A DNA stretch of 64,000 bases from Gordonia polyisoprenivorans (GCF_017654315.1 NZ_CP072203.1:3162001-3226000), one strand, 5' to 3'. Shown: positions 1 through 9,631, numbered from the stretch's first letter. The notes: a model not told the origin generated them from the sequence alone. Made by a program: numbers and translations.

Positions 1-693
1 CTGGGTGCGGCGCTGCATGTCGAGCTTGGCCAGGATGCGTGAGACGTAATTCTTGATGGTCTTCTCCGCGAGGAACATCTTCTGTGCGATCTGCCGATTG
101 GTCAGACCGTCGCCGATCAGGTTGAAGACCTCACGTTCCTGATGGGTCAGCTCCGCGAGCGGATCGGCCTGCGATTTTCCGTCCCGGATCTTGGCCAGCA
201 GGGCCGCGGTGCTGCGGTCGTCGAGCAGCGATCCGCCGCGCCCGACGGTGCGAACCGCGGCCACCAGGTTGCGGCCGAGGATCTGTTTGAGCACGAAACC
301 CGATGCGCCGGCGAGCACCGCGGCGAGCAACGCGTCGTCGTCGGCATAGCTGGTCAGCATCAGGCAGCGCACCGACGGTTCGGCGGCGCGCACGTCACGA
401 CAGAGCTCCACACCGTTGCCATCGGGCAGCCGGACGTCGAGGACGGCGACGTCGGGTCGGGCGGCGAGGATGCCCACCCGCGCCTCGGCCACGGTCGCCG
501 CCTCACCGACCACCTCGATGTCCTCGGCGGTGCCGAGCAGATCACGTAGTCCGCGGCGGACGAGCTCGTGGTCGTCGACGAGAAAAACCCGCACGGGATG
601 TTCGGGACCGGCGTCGGATCGCTCCGCGGCGGTCGGGTTGTCGGGTGTCGGTGCGGCGGGGGTGGCCTGGGGTGGGCGCGGGTCTGTGGCCAT
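1..693 (-). CDS. devR: DevR/DosR-type NarL/LuxR response regulator (3' truncated by window edge)
   Basis: Two-component response regulator. Translating the minus strand from the ATG at 693 gives 231 codons without a stop, running off the left edge. A ~30-residue Pro/Ala-rich leader precedes a receiver domain starting [16 protein letters not shown]; the phospho-acceptor Asp lies in [13 protein letters not shown] and the conserved Thr/Ser and Lys in LMLTSY and FVLKQ. The C-terminus is a LuxR-type helix-turn-helix ([20 protein letters not shown], then [18 protein letters not shown]). These motifs match mycobacterial DevR/DosR, regulator of the hypoxia/NO dormancy response. The N-terminal extension is longer than in M. 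tuberculosis DosR, so the start could lie further in. The cognate sensor kinase is not in the window. Confidence 0.85.
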   Translation of the reverse strand, partial: MATDPRPPQATPAAPTPDNPTAAERSDAGPEHPVRVFLVDDHELVRRGLRDLLGTAEDIEVVGEAATVAEARVGILAARPDVAVLDVRLPDGNGVELCRDVRAAEPSVRCLMLTSYADDDALLAAVLAGASGFVLKQILGRNLVAAVRTVGRGGSLLDDRSTAALLAKIRDGKSQADPLAELTHQEREVFNLIGDGLTNRQIAQKMFLAEKTIKNYVSRILAKLDMQRRTQ

Positions 694-734
694 GACACGA
701 AATTACCGCACCCGACGCCGAAGAACGCGACGTC

Positions 735-763
735 GGTCCCCACTCATCCGGGACCTTCGGCTC
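735..763. promoter_or_regulatory. Candidate DosR-like box between devR and desA
   Basis: The divergent region between the regulator gene (starts 693, minus) and the desaturase gene (starts 835, plus) holds GGTCCC at 735-740 and GGGACC at 750-755, an inverted repeat. Positions 750-763 read GGGACCTTCGGCTC, matching about 10 of 14 bases of the DosR core GGGACTTTAGTCCC. A DosR-family gene sits next door, so auto- or desaturase regulation is plausible but unproven. Confidence 0.3.
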
Positions 764-834
764 ACGTGGGACTGGTGAGGTTTCGCAAGAGTGGAACCCA
801 CGGGTACGCGAATCGCCAACTTAGGAGCTGCGAA

Positions 835-1830
835 GTGACAACCCTCATCGGATCCGCAAGCGACACCGGGATGACCGGGTCGGACCTGCTGCGCGAACTG
901 CTGCCGGTCTGTGAGGCCGAAGTCGAGCGTCATATGAAGATGACCAAGGACTGGCATCCGCACGATTACGTTCCGTGGGACAACGGTCGCAACTTCGCCG
1001 CGCTCGGTGGCCTCGACTGGGACCCCGATCAGTCGAAGCTGTCCGAGGTCGCCAAGGCCGCGATGATCACCAACCTGCTCACCGAGGACAACCTGCCCTC
1101 CTATCACCGGGTCATCGCCGAGAACTTCACCCTCGACGACGCGTGGGGCTTCTGGGTGGGGCGCTGGACCGCCGAGGAGATGCGGCATTCGACGGTGATG
1201 CGTGACTACCTCGTCGTCACCCGAGGCGTGGATCCCGTTGAACTCGAAGAGATCCGCCTGCAACACATGACGCACGGATTCAATCCGCTGCCCGAGGACG
1301 ACGGCCAGCGCGACCACAGCTTCGACATGCTCTTCGCGGTCAGTTACGTCAGCTTTCAGGAACTCGCGACACGTGTGAGCCACCGCAACACCGGCAAGGC
1401 CTGCGGCGACCCCATCGCCGATCGCATGCTGCAGCGCGTGGCCGCCGACGAGAACCTGCACATGCTCTTCTACCGCAACATCGTCGCCGGTGCGCTCGAC
1501 CTCGTTCCCGATCAGGCGATGTGTGCGATCTACGGCATCGTGTCGAACTTCCAGATGCCCGGTGCCACCATGCCCAACTTCCGCCGCAACGCCGTCCTGA
1601 TCGCCAAGGGCGGTATCTACGATCTCCCGCAACACCTTTCGGAGGTGGTGATGCCGGTGCTGCGCAAGTGGCGCATCTTCGAGCGCGACGACTTCGGCCC
1701 GCTCGGCCAGATGTATCGGGACAAGCTCGCCGAGTATCTCCAGGAGATGAGCGTCAAGGTCGAGAAGTTCGAACGCGCCCGCGAGCGCGCCCTCGAACGC
1801 GAAGAGCGCAAGGCCAGGGCCGGCGCATGA
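835..1830 (+). CDS. desA: Acyl-ACP desaturase (DesA family, soluble di-iron)
   Basis: Soluble fatty-acid desaturase that introduces a double bond into acyl-ACP substrates. The 331-residue length matches mycobacterial DesA1/DesA2 (about 275-338). The two di-iron ligand motifs are visible: AEEMRHS in the first half and ADENLHM about 90 residues later (E-x2-H type). The GTG at 835 was chosen because AGGAG lies 7-11 bases upstream and the DesA homology starts there; the open frame extends further upstream but shows no homology. It overlaps the next small gene by four bases (ATGA), indicating translational coupling. In mycobacteria DesA proteins feed mycolic-acid synthesis. Which paralogue this is cannot be told from sequence alone. 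Confidence 0.88.
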   Translation: MTTLIGSASDTGMTGSDLLRELLPVCEAEVERHMKMTKDWHPHDYVPWDNGRNFAALGGLDWDPDQSKLSEVAKAAMITNLLTEDNLPSYHRVIAENFTLDDAWGFWVGRWTAEEMRHSTVMRDYLVVTRGVDPVELEEIRLQHMTHGFNPLPEDDGQRDHSFDMLFAVSYVSFQELATRVSHRNTGKACGDPIADRMLQRVAADENLHMLFYRNIVAGALDLVPDQAMCAIYGIVSNFQMPGATMPNFRRNAVLIAKGGIYDLPQHLSEVVMPVLRKWRIFERDDFGPLGQMYRDKLAEYLQEMSVKVEKFERARERALEREERKARAGA

Positions 1831-2150
1831 CGGTGATCGACAACCCGCGGAACCTGTTGGCCGACACCGGCGATGGCTGCGGGCAGTGTTGCGGGTCGTG
1901 CGACTCGGCGCCGTCGGCGCCCGATGTGCCGGACGGCTTCGACGCGGCCATCGCGATGGCCGAGGCCGCCGCAAGCCACAATCCGACGTGGTGGAACGAG
2001 ATTCGGGCCCACGCAGCGGACCCGGCGGCGGGGGAGTACTGCAGTTCGGTGTTGCTCGGAGCGCTGCTCGAGGCGGCGGCGCACCGTCTCGGTGTGCCGG
2101 CGGCCGATGTCTGGGCGCACATCCGACGAACCGGCGAACTCCCCCTGTGA
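1827..2150 (+). CDS. Small cysteine-rich protein coupled to desaturase
   Basis: A 107-residue protein whose ATG overlaps the desaturase stop codon (ATGA). Near the N-terminus (residues ~17-25) lies a tight cysteine cluster, GDGCGQCCGSCD, followed by an Ala-rich helical body with one more cysteine (GEYCSS). I do not recognise a named family. The cysteines could bind an Fe-S cluster or metal. The tight coupling suggests an accessory or electron-transfer role for the di-iron desaturase, which needs a reductant, but this is inference. Codon use and GC are like the neighbours, which supports a real gene. Confidence 0.6.
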   Translation: MTVIDNPRNLLADTGDGCGQCCGSCDSAPSAPDVPDGFDAAIAMAEAAASHNPTWWNEIRAHAADPAAGEYCSSVLLGALLEAAAHRLGVPAADVWAHIRRTGELPL

Positions 2151-2258
2151 CCGATCCCACCGGGTGAACGACGAGTCCGCCGGCCCCGGTGGAACACCGG
2201 TCGTACCCCGGGAGATCTGAGCGCTGCCGATCGGCGCGCAGTCGGTACGGTTCTTCTC

Positions 2259-3500
2259 ATGTCTGCAGCCGCACACCCCGGATCGGGCCATCCGCACTAT
2301 CTGTCGGGTCTGGACCTGATGGGCCGCAAGGTAGTCCTGGTCGGCGGGGGATCGGTGGCCCAGCGACGCCTGCCGAATCTGGTGGCGTGCGGGGCCGAGG
2401 TCCATGTGGTGGCCCTCGAGCCGACTCCGGCGGTCGAATCGTTCGCCGGCATCACCCTGCACCGGCGGGCCTACGCCGACGGTGACCTCGACGGTGCCTG
2501 GTATGCGATGGCCTGCACCGATGACCCCGAGGTGAACGCCGCGGTGGTGGCCGAGGCGGAGCGTCGGCACACGTTCTGTGTGCGCGCCGACGACGCCCGG
2601 TTCGGCACCGCGGTAACCCCGGCCTCCGGTCGGCACCGAGACGTCCAGTTCGGGGTTATCGCCGGCGGTGATCACAAGTTGTCGGCGGCCCTGCGCGCGG
2701 CGATCGGCCGGGCGCTGGCCGACGGCGATCTCCAGGTCGACGAGGCCCCGCACCCGCCCGGCGTGGCGCTGGTGGGCGGCGGCCCCGGCGACCCCGACCT
2801 CATCACGGTCCGCGGATTGCGGTTGTTGATGGCCGCGGACGTGGTCGTCGCCGATCGACTCGCACCGCCGGAGCTGCTGGCGGCGTTGGGACCGCAGGTC
2901 GAGATCATCGACGCCGCGAAGGTCCCGTACGGACGGGCGATGAAGCAGGAAGCCATCAACGATGTCCTCGTCGCGAAGGCGAAGGAGGGCAAGTTCGTCG
3001 TGCGGTTCAAGGGTGGCGACCCCTACGTCTACGGTCGCGGCTTCGAGGAATTACAGGCGTGTGTGGCCGCGGGGGTCCCGGTGTCGGTGGTCCCGGGCAT
3101 CGCCAGTCCCATCTCGGTGCCCTCGGCCGCGGGTATCCCGGTGACGCATCGCGGTGTGACACACGAGGTGGTCATCGTGTCGGGCCATGTGGCGCCCGAT
3201 CACCCCGACTCGCTGACCGATTGGTCGGCGCTCGCGCGACTGCGCGGCACTCTCGTGCTGATGATGGCGGTGGAGCGGGTGGAGAAGTTCGCGCAGGCGC
3301 TGCTGTCCGGCGGGCGCCCCGGCGACACGCCGGTCGCGATGATCGAGAACGGCTCGCTACCCACGCAGCGAGTGCTCCGCACCGATCTCGCGCACGCCGC
3401 GGACACCGCGCAGAGCGAGGGGCTGCGCCCGCCGGCGATCGTCGTCATCGGCGACGTGGCGGGCTTCACCGACGCCGATGACGTGCTCGCGTTCACCTGA
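2259..3500 (+). CDS. cobA: Siroheme synthase: precorrin-2 dehydrogenase / uroporphyrinogen-III C-methyltransferase fusion
   Basis: Bifunctional enzyme of the siroheme/cobalamin branch. Residues ~15-155 form an NAD-binding CysG_A domain (VVLVGGGSVAQRRL) that oxidises precorrin-2. Residues ~165-410 form the SAM-dependent methyltransferase with VALVGGGPGDPDLITVRG, VVRFKGGDPYVYGRG and VVPGIASPISVPSAAGIPVT, all SUMT signatures. The 413-residue length fits the two-domain mycobacterial form annotated CobA/CysG; a full three-domain CysG is ~457, so the ferrochelatase function may be partial. It stands alone, with about 100 bases to the previous gene. Confidence 0.93.
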   Translation: MSAAAHPGSGHPHYLSGLDLMGRKVVLVGGGSVAQRRLPNLVACGAEVHVVALEPTPAVESFAGITLHRRAYADGDLDGAWYAMACTDDPEVNAAVVAEAERRHTFCVRADDARFGTAVTPASGRHRDVQFGVIAGGDHKLSAALRAAIGRALADGDLQVDEAPHPPGVALVGGGPGDPDLITVRGLRLLMAADVVVADRLAPPELLAALGPQVEIIDAAKVPYGRAMKQEAINDVLVAKAKEGKFVVRFKGGDPYVYGRGFEELQACVAAGVPVSVVPGIASPISVPSAAGIPVTHRGVTHEVVIVSGHVAPDHPDSLTDWSALARLRGTLVLMMAVERVEKFAQALLSGGRPGDTPVAMIENGSLPTQRVLRTDLAHAADTAQSEGLRPPAIVVIGDVAGFTDADDVLAFT

Positions 3501-3599
3501 CACACCGCCGACCGGGTGCGCCCACGTGCCACCTGGTGGACGGCGATACGTCAACGGGGATTGGCATAGTCGAGCCCGTCGGCGGTAGCGTCGACCGGT

Positions 3600-5129
3600 A
3601 TGTCGACATTCTCGGCGTCGAGCGATGCCACCACGGCGCCGTCGGACCAGTACCGGCCGGTGTTCGGTCTGGCGATCCTGGTGCTGTCGGGGATGCAACT
3701 GCTGATGGTGCTCGACGGCACCGTCGCCGCGCTTGCCCTGCCGCGTATCCGCGACAGCCTTTCCCTGAGCGAGTCGTCGGCGAACTGGGTCATCACCAGC
3801 TACGTCCTGGCCTTCGGTGGGCTGATGCTCCTCGGTGGCCGTCTCGGCGACGCCTTCGGCCGCAAACGGATGTTCATCCTCGGCGTGGCCGCGTTCACCG
3901 CGACCTCCCTGCTGTGCGGGTTGGCCTGGAACGAGGAGAGTCTGGTCATCGGCCGAGCGCTGCAGGGCGCCTCGGCGGCCATTGCCGCACCGACCGCGAT
4001 GGCGCTGGTCGCGACGACCTTCGCACCCGGGAAACCGCGTAGCCAGGCCTTCGCGATCTACGCCGCGATGACCGGTGTGGGATCGGTCGCCGGCCTCATC
4101 CTGGGCGGCGTGCTGACCCAGATCTCCTGGCGCCTGGTCTTCCTGATCAATGTCCCGATCGGACTCGCGGTGGTGGTGGGCGCGCTGTTCGCCCTGCGCG
4201 AGTCGCAGGGGGAGCGGATGCCCCTCGATGTCCCCGGTGCGGTACTGGCCACGCTGGGCTGCACCTTGCTGGTGCTCGCGGTCAGCGACGGCCCGAACGG
4301 GTGGGACAGGCCCATCGTCGTCGGGTCGTTCATCCTGGGCGGGCTGGCGTTGGTCGCCTTCATCGTCTGGGAGCGACGCGCGGCCAATCCGATCCTGCCG
4401 CTGCGACTGTTCGACAACCGCAGCCGGGTCGCGGCGCTCGGTGCGATCCTGCTGGCCAGCATGATCATGATGTGCATGGCGGTGTTCATCTCGCTGTACC
4501 TGCAGGGAATCCTCAAGTACACGCCGATCCAGAGTGGTCTGGCGGTGGTGCCGTTCGCGGTGGGCCTCGGGGTGGCCGCGGCGATCGCCTCCAAACTCGC
4601 CCTGATGATCCAGCCGCGCTGGCTGGTGCTCGTTGGTGGTGCCGTCATCCTCGCCGGTTGCCTGTACGCGTCGTCGATCGCCACCGAGATGCCCAGCTAT
4701 TTCCCGAGCATCGCGATCCCGGTCGTGGTGATCGGATTCGGCGTCGGCCTCGCCGTCATCCCGCTGACCCTGTCGGTGATCGCCGGGGTCGAGCCGACCG
4801 AGATCGGTCCGCTCACCGCGCTCGCGCAGGTCGCCCAAAATCTCGGCGGCGCCGTCGGACTCGTCGTGGTCGGGGCGATGGTCACCTCCCGCGCGCTCTC
4901 GCAAGGGGGCACCACCGCGCCGGTGGAAACGATGAACGCCACCCAGCTCGCCGCTCAGGCTGATGGCTACGGCCTGGGATTCGCGTGTTGCGCGGGGATA
5001 GCGGTCGTCGCGGCCGTCGTCGTCCTGTTCATGCGGTTCACCCCCGAAGAGGTTGCCGAGGGGCAGGCGGCGCAGGAAGCCGCCAACGCCACCCTCGACG
5101 TCGACGACGTGAGTTCGAGGCAGTCGTAG
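3600..5129 (+). CDS. MFS drug efflux transporter, DHA2 (EmrB/QacA) family
   Basis: Integral membrane protein of 509 residues with about 14 hydrophobic segments, the size and layout of the 14-TM DHA2 proton antiporters. Visible signatures are the LDGTVAALALPRI segment in TM1 (family D1 motif), GGRLGDAFGRKRMF (motif A, loop 2-3) and TGVGSVAGLILGGVLTQ (motif C of antiporters). It probably exports drugs or lipophilic compounds; the substrate cannot be inferred. It converges with the next gene, leaving only 10 bases between stop codons. Confidence 0.88.
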   Translation: MSTFSASSDATTAPSDQYRPVFGLAILVLSGMQLLMVLDGTVAALALPRIRDSLSLSESSANWVITSYVLAFGGLMLLGGRLGDAFGRKRMFILGVAAFTATSLLCGLAWNEESLVIGRALQGASAAIAAPTAMALVATTFAPGKPRSQAFAIYAAMTGVGSVAGLILGGVLTQISWRLVFLINVPIGLAVVVGALFALRESQGERMPLDVPGAVLATLGCTLLVLAVSDGPNGWDRPIVVGSFILGGLALVAFIVWERRAANPILPLRLFDNRSRVAALGAILLASMIMMCMAVFISLYLQGILKYTPIQSGLAVVPFAVGLGVAAAIASKLALMIQPRWLVLVGGAVILAGCLYASSIATEMPSYFPSIAIPVVVIGFGVGLAVIPLTLSVIAGVEPTEIGPLTALAQVAQNLGGAVGLVVVGAMVTSRALSQGGTTAPVETMNATQLAAQADGYGLGFACCAGIAVVAAVVVLFMRFTPEEVAEGQAAQEAANATLDVDDVSSRQS

Positions 5130-5139
5130 CCGGACGTCG

Positions 5140-5853
5140 TCAGCGTGCCGGGCGCACCGAGATCTTCTGCGGTCCGGTGACGATCAGTTCGACCCCGTGA
5201 CCGATCAGGCGAAGTCGCGACAGTTCGGGGTGCATCACCCACCCGTCGGCCGCGTAGGTCAGGCCGGCTTGTAACTCGGTCGGCGGCGCACCCCAGCGCG
5301 CGGTCCACGTGCGCACACCACCGGCGTCGTGCAGCGCGCCTCCGATGAAGATCTGTGGTGTCGTCTCGAACCATCGGCCCCAGATGTGAACGTGCTCGCC
5401 GTCGATCCTGAGGAAGACATTGCCGCCCAGCGCGGTCGCGACATGCTCGTCGGACCAACGGCGCACCATCCGCAGGCTCGAGCGCGGGCCGTCGTAGATG
5501 CCCGGATGCACCGCGTCCATCGTCAACGCGTCGCGGATCTCGTCGGCGTCGCGAACCAGGACCAGGGTGGTCATCGGGGGATGATCGGCACCCAACCAGG
5601 CACGATCGCAACTGATCGCCACCGGCAGATGGGCGCCGAGGGCGGTCCCGCCCACGGTGGTCAACACGTCGAGGACGGTCTCCGCGCGCTCCGGACCGGG
5701 GGTCCGGTCGAAGGTCACGGTGTCGGGGGACACGGCGACGTCGACACCGGGCCACCGCTGCACGAAGGCGTCGAGGTTCTCGTGCGCGAACGGTTCGTCG
5801 CGCATGTCGCGGGTGCGCGGATCGATATTGCACACGAACATCGGCTCGGACAT
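5140..5853 (-). CDS. Hypothetical protein
   Basis: A 237-residue soluble protein; no signal peptide or membrane segment is seen. I do not recognise the family. It has alternating beta-type segments and several tryptophans (HIWGRWFETTPQIF, VRTWTARWG). The ATG at 5853 (MSEPMFV) was chosen because it follows a plausible promoter with TATAGT about 9-14 bases upstream; a short in-frame extension exists further upstream. It is transcribed away from YaaA and converges with the MFS gene. Confidence 0.6.
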   Translation of the reverse strand: MSEPMFVCNIDPRTRDMRDEPFAHENLDAFVQRWPGVDVAVSPDTVTFDRTPGPERAETVLDVLTTVGGTALGAHLPVAISCDRAWLGADHPPMTTLVLVRDADEIRDALTMDAVHPGIYDGPRSSLRMVRRWSDEHVATALGGNVFLRIDGEHVHIWGRWFETTPQIFIGGALHDAGGVRTWTARWGAPPTELQAGLTYAADGWVMHPELSRLRLIGHGVELIVTGPQKISVRPAR

Positions 5854-5860
5854 GACCGCC

Positions 5861-5890
5861 ACTATAGTTAACACGGCAAACGTTAACGCG
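5861..5890 (-). promoter_or_regulatory. Promoter with paired GTTAAC palindromes upstream of the 5140-5853 gene
   Basis: Between the hypothetical gene (start 5853) and the 3' end of yaaA there are two GTTAAC palindromes at 5867-5872 and 5882-5887, starting 15 bases apart. Read on the minus strand, a TATAGT hexamer follows the inner copy. The AT content is high for this genome. This could be a promoter with an operator, or a -35/-10 pair in which TTAACG acts as the -35. Confidence 0.35.
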
Positions 5891-5901
5891 AATGTGGGGC
5901 C

Positions 5902-6642
5902 CTAGTCCGTGATCACCACGATCTCGTCGGCTCGCGCGATCTCCACACGTTGCCCCGCATCGGCGAGGACCGCGGCCAGCGCATTGACGTCACGCACCGT
6001 GCGACGTGTGCGCACCAATTCGCGGGCAATCAGGCCTTTGTAGTGTTTGTTGAAGTGGCTCACCACTTTTCGGCTGCCATCGGCGGCCTCGGTCACCACC
6101 GTCGCGGTGATCGCCCCGGACACCGGGCCGAGTTGCTGATAAATCCCCGATCGCAGGTCGACGACGAGGTCGTCGACGGTGTCGAGGGCGCATGAGAGCT
6201 CCGGCTTCCAGACCGACGCCAACGTCGGGAGTCCGGGGAGCTTCGAGCCCCCGGAGAGTCGGTAGGCCGGGATCGGATCGGTCGAGCGCACGACGCCGAA
6301 CAGTGCCGAGCCGATAGCGAGCCGGTCGGCAGCCTTGGCCTTGCCCGCACGGGTCAGCCCGCGGTGATCGAGAGCGTCGTAGAGGACACCGGTGTAGCGC
6401 TCGATGGCCGGGCGTGTCGGCGAGTGCCACAGGTCGGCGTTGCGGTCGACCTCGGCGAGCTGGGTCTTGCCCAACCCGAGTGCGTCACGGCTCGCGTCGA
6501 GGTCGGCGGACAGCTCGACGAGTGCGTCGGCGAGGCGCTTGCGGATGGGGGTGAGCTCGGTGAACCACAGGGCGTCGAGGTTCAGCGGTGGACCGTCGCC
6601 ACCATCGGATTTCGTCTCGGAGGGCGGCAGGATGACAAGCAC
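5902..6642 (-). CDS. yaaA: YaaA (DUF328/UPF0246) peroxide-stress protein
   Basis: Cytoplasmic protein of 246 residues. In E. coli YaaA limits intracellular free iron during peroxide stress and binds DNA. The N-terminus MLVILPPSETKSDGG and the C-terminal VSHFNKHYKGLIARELV are signature segments of the family (PPSETK; FNKxxKG). Length matches the family (about 250). It lies head-to-head with proS, with 71 bases between starts. Confidence 0.9.
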   Translation of the reverse strand: MLVILPPSETKSDGGDGPPLNLDALWFTELTPIRKRLADALVELSADLDASRDALGLGKTQLAEVDRNADLWHSPTRPAIERYTGVLYDALDHRGLTRAGKAKAADRLAIGSALFGVVRSTDPIPAYRLSGGSKLPGLPTLASVWKPELSCALDTVDDLVVDLRSGIYQQLGPVSGAITATVVTEAADGSRKVVSHFNKHYKGLIARELVRTRRTVRDVNALAAVLADAGQRVEIARADEIVVITD

Positions 6643-6713
6643 CGCAACACTGTATCGACCGCGCCGGGCGGGCCGGGGAAACCGGGTCGCGGGCCCGACT
6701 AGACTTCTGACCC

Positions 6714-8456
6714 GTGATCACACGCATGTCGAATCTGTTCCTGCGGACGCTGCGCGACGACCCGGCCGACGCCGAGGTCCCCAGCCACAAGCTGTTGGTC
6801 CGTGCCGGCTACGTGCGGCGAGCCGCACCCGGCGTCTACAGCTGGTTGCCGCTGGGACTGCGGGTGCTCAAGGCGGTCGAGCAGGTGGTGCGCGAGGAGA
6901 TGAACGCCATCGGCGCCCAGGAGATCCTGCTGCCCGCGTTGCTGCCGCGTGATCCCTACGAGGAGACCGGCCGCTGGACCGAGTACGGCGATGCGCTGTT
7001 CCGCCTCAAGGACCGCAAGGGCGCCGACATGTTGCTCGGCCCGACCCACGAGGAACTCTTCACCCAGCTGGTCAAGGGGGAGTACTCCTCCTACAAGGAT
7101 CTGCCGGTCATCCTGTATCAGATCCAGACCAAATACCGCGACGAGGAGCGGCCGCGCGCCGGGATCCTCCGTGGCCGCGAGTTCGTGATGAAGGACTCCT
7201 ACTCGTTCGACCTCGACGACGACGGACTCAAGTCCAGCTATCACGCCCACCGCGAGGCCTATCAGAAGATCTTCGCCCGCCTCGGGGTGCGCTATGTGAT
7301 CGTCGCCGCCACCTCCGGCGCGATGGGCGGCAGCGCGTCCGAGGAGTTCCTCGCCGAGAGCGAGGTCGGTGAGGACACCTTCGTCCGATGCCCGGAATCG
7401 GGCTACGCCGCCAATGTCGAGGCCGTCATCACCCCTGCGGCGCAACCCATCCCGTTCGACGGGTTGCCGCCGGCAAAGGTGCACCGGACGCCCGACACCC
7501 CGACCATCGACACCCTGGTGGCCTGGGCCAATGCGACTCTCGAGGGAACGTTCACCGCCGCGGACACCCTCAAGAACGTGATGGTCAAGGTCCGCGAACC
7601 CGGCGGTGACTGGGAACTCCTCGGTGTGGGGGTTCCCGGGGATCGGGAGGTTGACTTCAAGCGCCTCGAGGCCTCGCTGGAGCCCGCCGAGGTCGAGTTG
7701 CTCACCGATGCCGACTTCGCCGCCAACCCGTTCCTCACCAAGGGCTACATCGGGCCGAAGGGATTGGCGGCCAACGGGGTTCGCTTCCTCGTCGATCCGC
7801 GCATCGGCGACGGATCGTCGTGGATCACCGGAGCCGACGAACCGAACCATCACGTGGTGGGATTGGTGGCCGGCCGAGACTTCACGCCCGACGGCACCAT
7901 CGAGGCCGCCGAGGTGCGTGACGGCGACCCGTCGCCGGACGGCAAGGGTGAGCTGGTGAGCGCCAAGGGCATCGAGATCGGCCACATCTTCCAGCTCGGC
8001 CAGAAGTACACCAACGCCTTCGAGGTCGACGTCCTCGGCGAGAACGGCAAGCCCGTGCGCCTGACGATGGGGTCCTACGGCGTCGGTGTGTCCCGGCTCG
8101 TCGCGGTGCTGGCCGAACAATGGCATGACGACAAGGGGCTGCGGTGGCCGCGCGCGGTCACGCCGTTCGACGTACACCTGGTCATCGCGAACAAGGATCA
8201 GGCGGCAATCGACGGTGCGCAGGCACTGGCCGCCGACCTCGATGCCGCGGGCCTCGAGGTACTGCTCGACGACCGCAAGGCCTCACCGGGGGTCAAGTTC
8301 AAGGACGCCGAATTGCTGGGTATGCCAACGGTTGTCGTCGTCGGGCGCGGCTACGCCAACGGGGTCGTCGAGGTGCGCGACCGCTTCTCCGGGGACTCGG
8401 TGGAGGTGGCGGTGGCCGAAGCGGTCGACGCCATCACCGCCACCGTCCGCGGCTGA
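6714..8456 (+). CDS. proS: Prolyl-tRNA synthetase (bacterial type)
   Basis: Class II aminoacyl-tRNA synthetase charging tRNA-Pro. The 580-residue length fits the bacterial form with an inserted editing domain (INS) between motifs 2 and 3. Motif 2 is seen as [20 protein letters not shown]; the catalytic end includes [18 protein letters not shown] (motif 3), and the anticodon-binding domain follows (residues ~480-580). Start taken at GTG 6714 by analogy with mycobacterial ProS (MITRMS...); an in-frame ATG lies at 6726. Same position relative to rimP/nusA as in M. tuberculosis. Confidence 0.97.
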   Translation: MITRMSNLFLRTLRDDPADAEVPSHKLLVRAGYVRRAAPGVYSWLPLGLRVLKAVEQVVREEMNAIGAQEILLPALLPRDPYEETGRWTEYGDALFRLKDRKGADMLLGPTHEELFTQLVKGEYSSYKDLPVILYQIQTKYRDEERPRAGILRGREFVMKDSYSFDLDDDGLKSSYHAHREAYQKIFARLGVRYVIVAATSGAMGGSASEEFLAESEVGEDTFVRCPESGYAANVEAVITPAAQPIPFDGLPPAKVHRTPDTPTIDTLVAWANATLEGTFTAADTLKNVMVKVREPGGDWELLGVGVPGDREVDFKRLEASLEPAEVELLTDADFAANPFLTKGYIGPKGLAANGVRFLVDPRIGDGSSWITGADEPNHHVVGLVAGRDFTPDGTIEAAEVRDGDPSPDGKGELVSAKGIEIGHIFQLGQKYTNAFEVDVLGENGKPVRLTMGSYGVGVSRLVAVLAEQWHDDKGLRWPRAVTPFDVHLVIANKDQAAIDGAQALAADLDAAGLEVLLDDRKASPGVKFKDAELLGMPTVVVVGRGYANGVVEVRDRFSGDSVEVAVAEAVDAITATVRG

Positions 8457-8492
8457 GGGCGCCGGGCGGATCGGAGTCGGCCGGTCGGCCGG

Positions 8493-8924
8493 TCAGCGCT
8501 GTCCCGGGAAGGCCACGGTGGTGGGCTTGTCGCCCAAGGCGATCCGCCAATCCGCGGCCCGTGATGCCGACCCGGTGAGCTGGTCGACACCGAGGGTCCG
8601 GGCAGAACCGGAATCGGCCTTCTCGAGCACCGAGCGATAGGCGACGGTGCAGTCGACCTCGGCGGCCAGCGCCGCCTTGGCGGCACTCACCGGGTCGTTC
8701 ACCGTCAGCGGCAAGGTGTAGCCCGCCGCCGGTTCCGGAGGCGTACCACCGGCTTTGGTGAGCGCATCGTTGACGGCGTCGCGGGCTGCGCGGTGCGCGA
8801 CGAGGTTGTCGTCGACCGTCGAGCGGCGGGACGCCGAGACGAACGCGGTGAGCACGCCGTAGGTGAAGATCGCCGCGTTCTCGGCATCTGCGGCGTCGGT
8901 CAGGGAGTCGGTGGTGGGACTCAT
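8493..8924 (-). CDS. DUF4439 ferritin-like domain protein
   Basis: A 143-residue all-helical protein beginning with a helix carrying AADAENAAIFTYGVL and a later EVDCTVAYRSVLE, typical of the ferritin-like DUF4439 family found beside rimP in mycobacteria (Rv2844 position). The ATG at 8924 overlaps the stop of the upstream lipoprotein gene (ATGA), so the pair is translationally coupled. Function unknown; ferritin-like folds often bind metal, but no clear E-x2-H pair is visible. Confidence 0.75.
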   Translation of the reverse strand: MSPTTDSLTDAADAENAAIFTYGVLTAFVSASRRSTVDDNLVAHRAARDAVNDALTKAGGTPPEPAAGYTLPLTVNDPVSAAKAALAAEVDCTVAYRSVLEKADSGSARTLGVDQLTGSASRAADWRIALGDKPTTVAFPGQR

Positions 8925-9472
8925 GCCAGCTGAACCTCCGCGAGGGTTGTCGTCGAGGCGCTGATCGACCCGGCCAGACCGGCCGAGTACCCCGACAATG
9001 CGATGGCCGCCGTTCGCGCCGCCTTCGCCGACGAACTCAGAGATGAGCGCAGACCTTCCAGCGAGTTCGCCGCCTGGGTGGGTGTGCCGGGCGCAGCGGC
9101 ACTCGACGAGGCGGTCCCGGACGGTTCGATCTGGCCGGTGAGGGTCTGGTCGAGTCGTGTGATCTCCTCGCGCAACGCCTGGGCGTGCTGCGCCCGCTGC
9201 TCGGCGATCACGCCGAGGGCCGCCGAATAGTCGGTCACCTGCGGGGCGAGAGCCCGCGCCGCGGCTGCGTCGGCCAGCGCCGAGCGTGCGAGGGGCAGCA
9301 GCGCCTGTGCGGTGGTCTCGGCGGGATCGGGTCCGCGATCGCACCCCGCCGCCACGGCGACGGTGACCACCCCGATGCCCGCGACGGCACTGCCCCGCAG
9401 CAGGGTTCGACGAGATACGCCGGCGGACCGGCCGGTCGGTTCATCGGGGTGCGGGAGACTCACCCGACACAT
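8921..9472 (-). CDS. Tat-exported lipoprotein, Rv2843-like
   Basis: A 183-residue protein with a twin-arginine signal (SRRTLLRGSAVAGIG) followed by a hydrophobic stretch and a lipobox, AVAAGC, giving a lipid-anchored protein outside the membrane. The mature part is Ala-rich and helical (AEQRAQHAQALREEITRLDQ). The ATG at 9472 places the twin arginine about 20 residues in; a longer upstream frame to 9526 is less natural. It is the first gene of the two-gene unit with the DUF4439 protein, the arrangement seen between proS and rimP in M. tuberculosis (Rv2843/Rv2844). Function unknown. Confidence 0.75.
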   Translation of the reverse strand: MCRVSLPHPDEPTGRSAGVSRRTLLRGSAVAGIGVVTVAVAAGCDRGPDPAETTAQALLPLARSALADAAAARALAPQVTDYSAALGVIAEQRAQHAQALREEITRLDQTLTGQIEPSGTASSSAAAPGTPTQAANSLEGLRSSLSSSAKAARTAAIALSGYSAGLAGSISASTTTLAEVQLA

Positions 9473-9631
9473 GATGCCAGTCGGGCGTAGCCCGACGGTG
9501 GTCGCGGCACGCCCGTTCGTGCGCACTTCGTCGAGCCCCTGAGGTGTCCTCTACGATGGATGGGCGCCAGCGCAGCCGCACGGGCTGCACGCCACGGGTG
9601 AACCGGACAACTGAAGACGAGGGAGATCACG

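Noticed and set aside
703..2160. Long minus-strand frame over the desaturase gene
   Set aside because: Shadow of desA; His/Val-rich composition typical of antisense translation.
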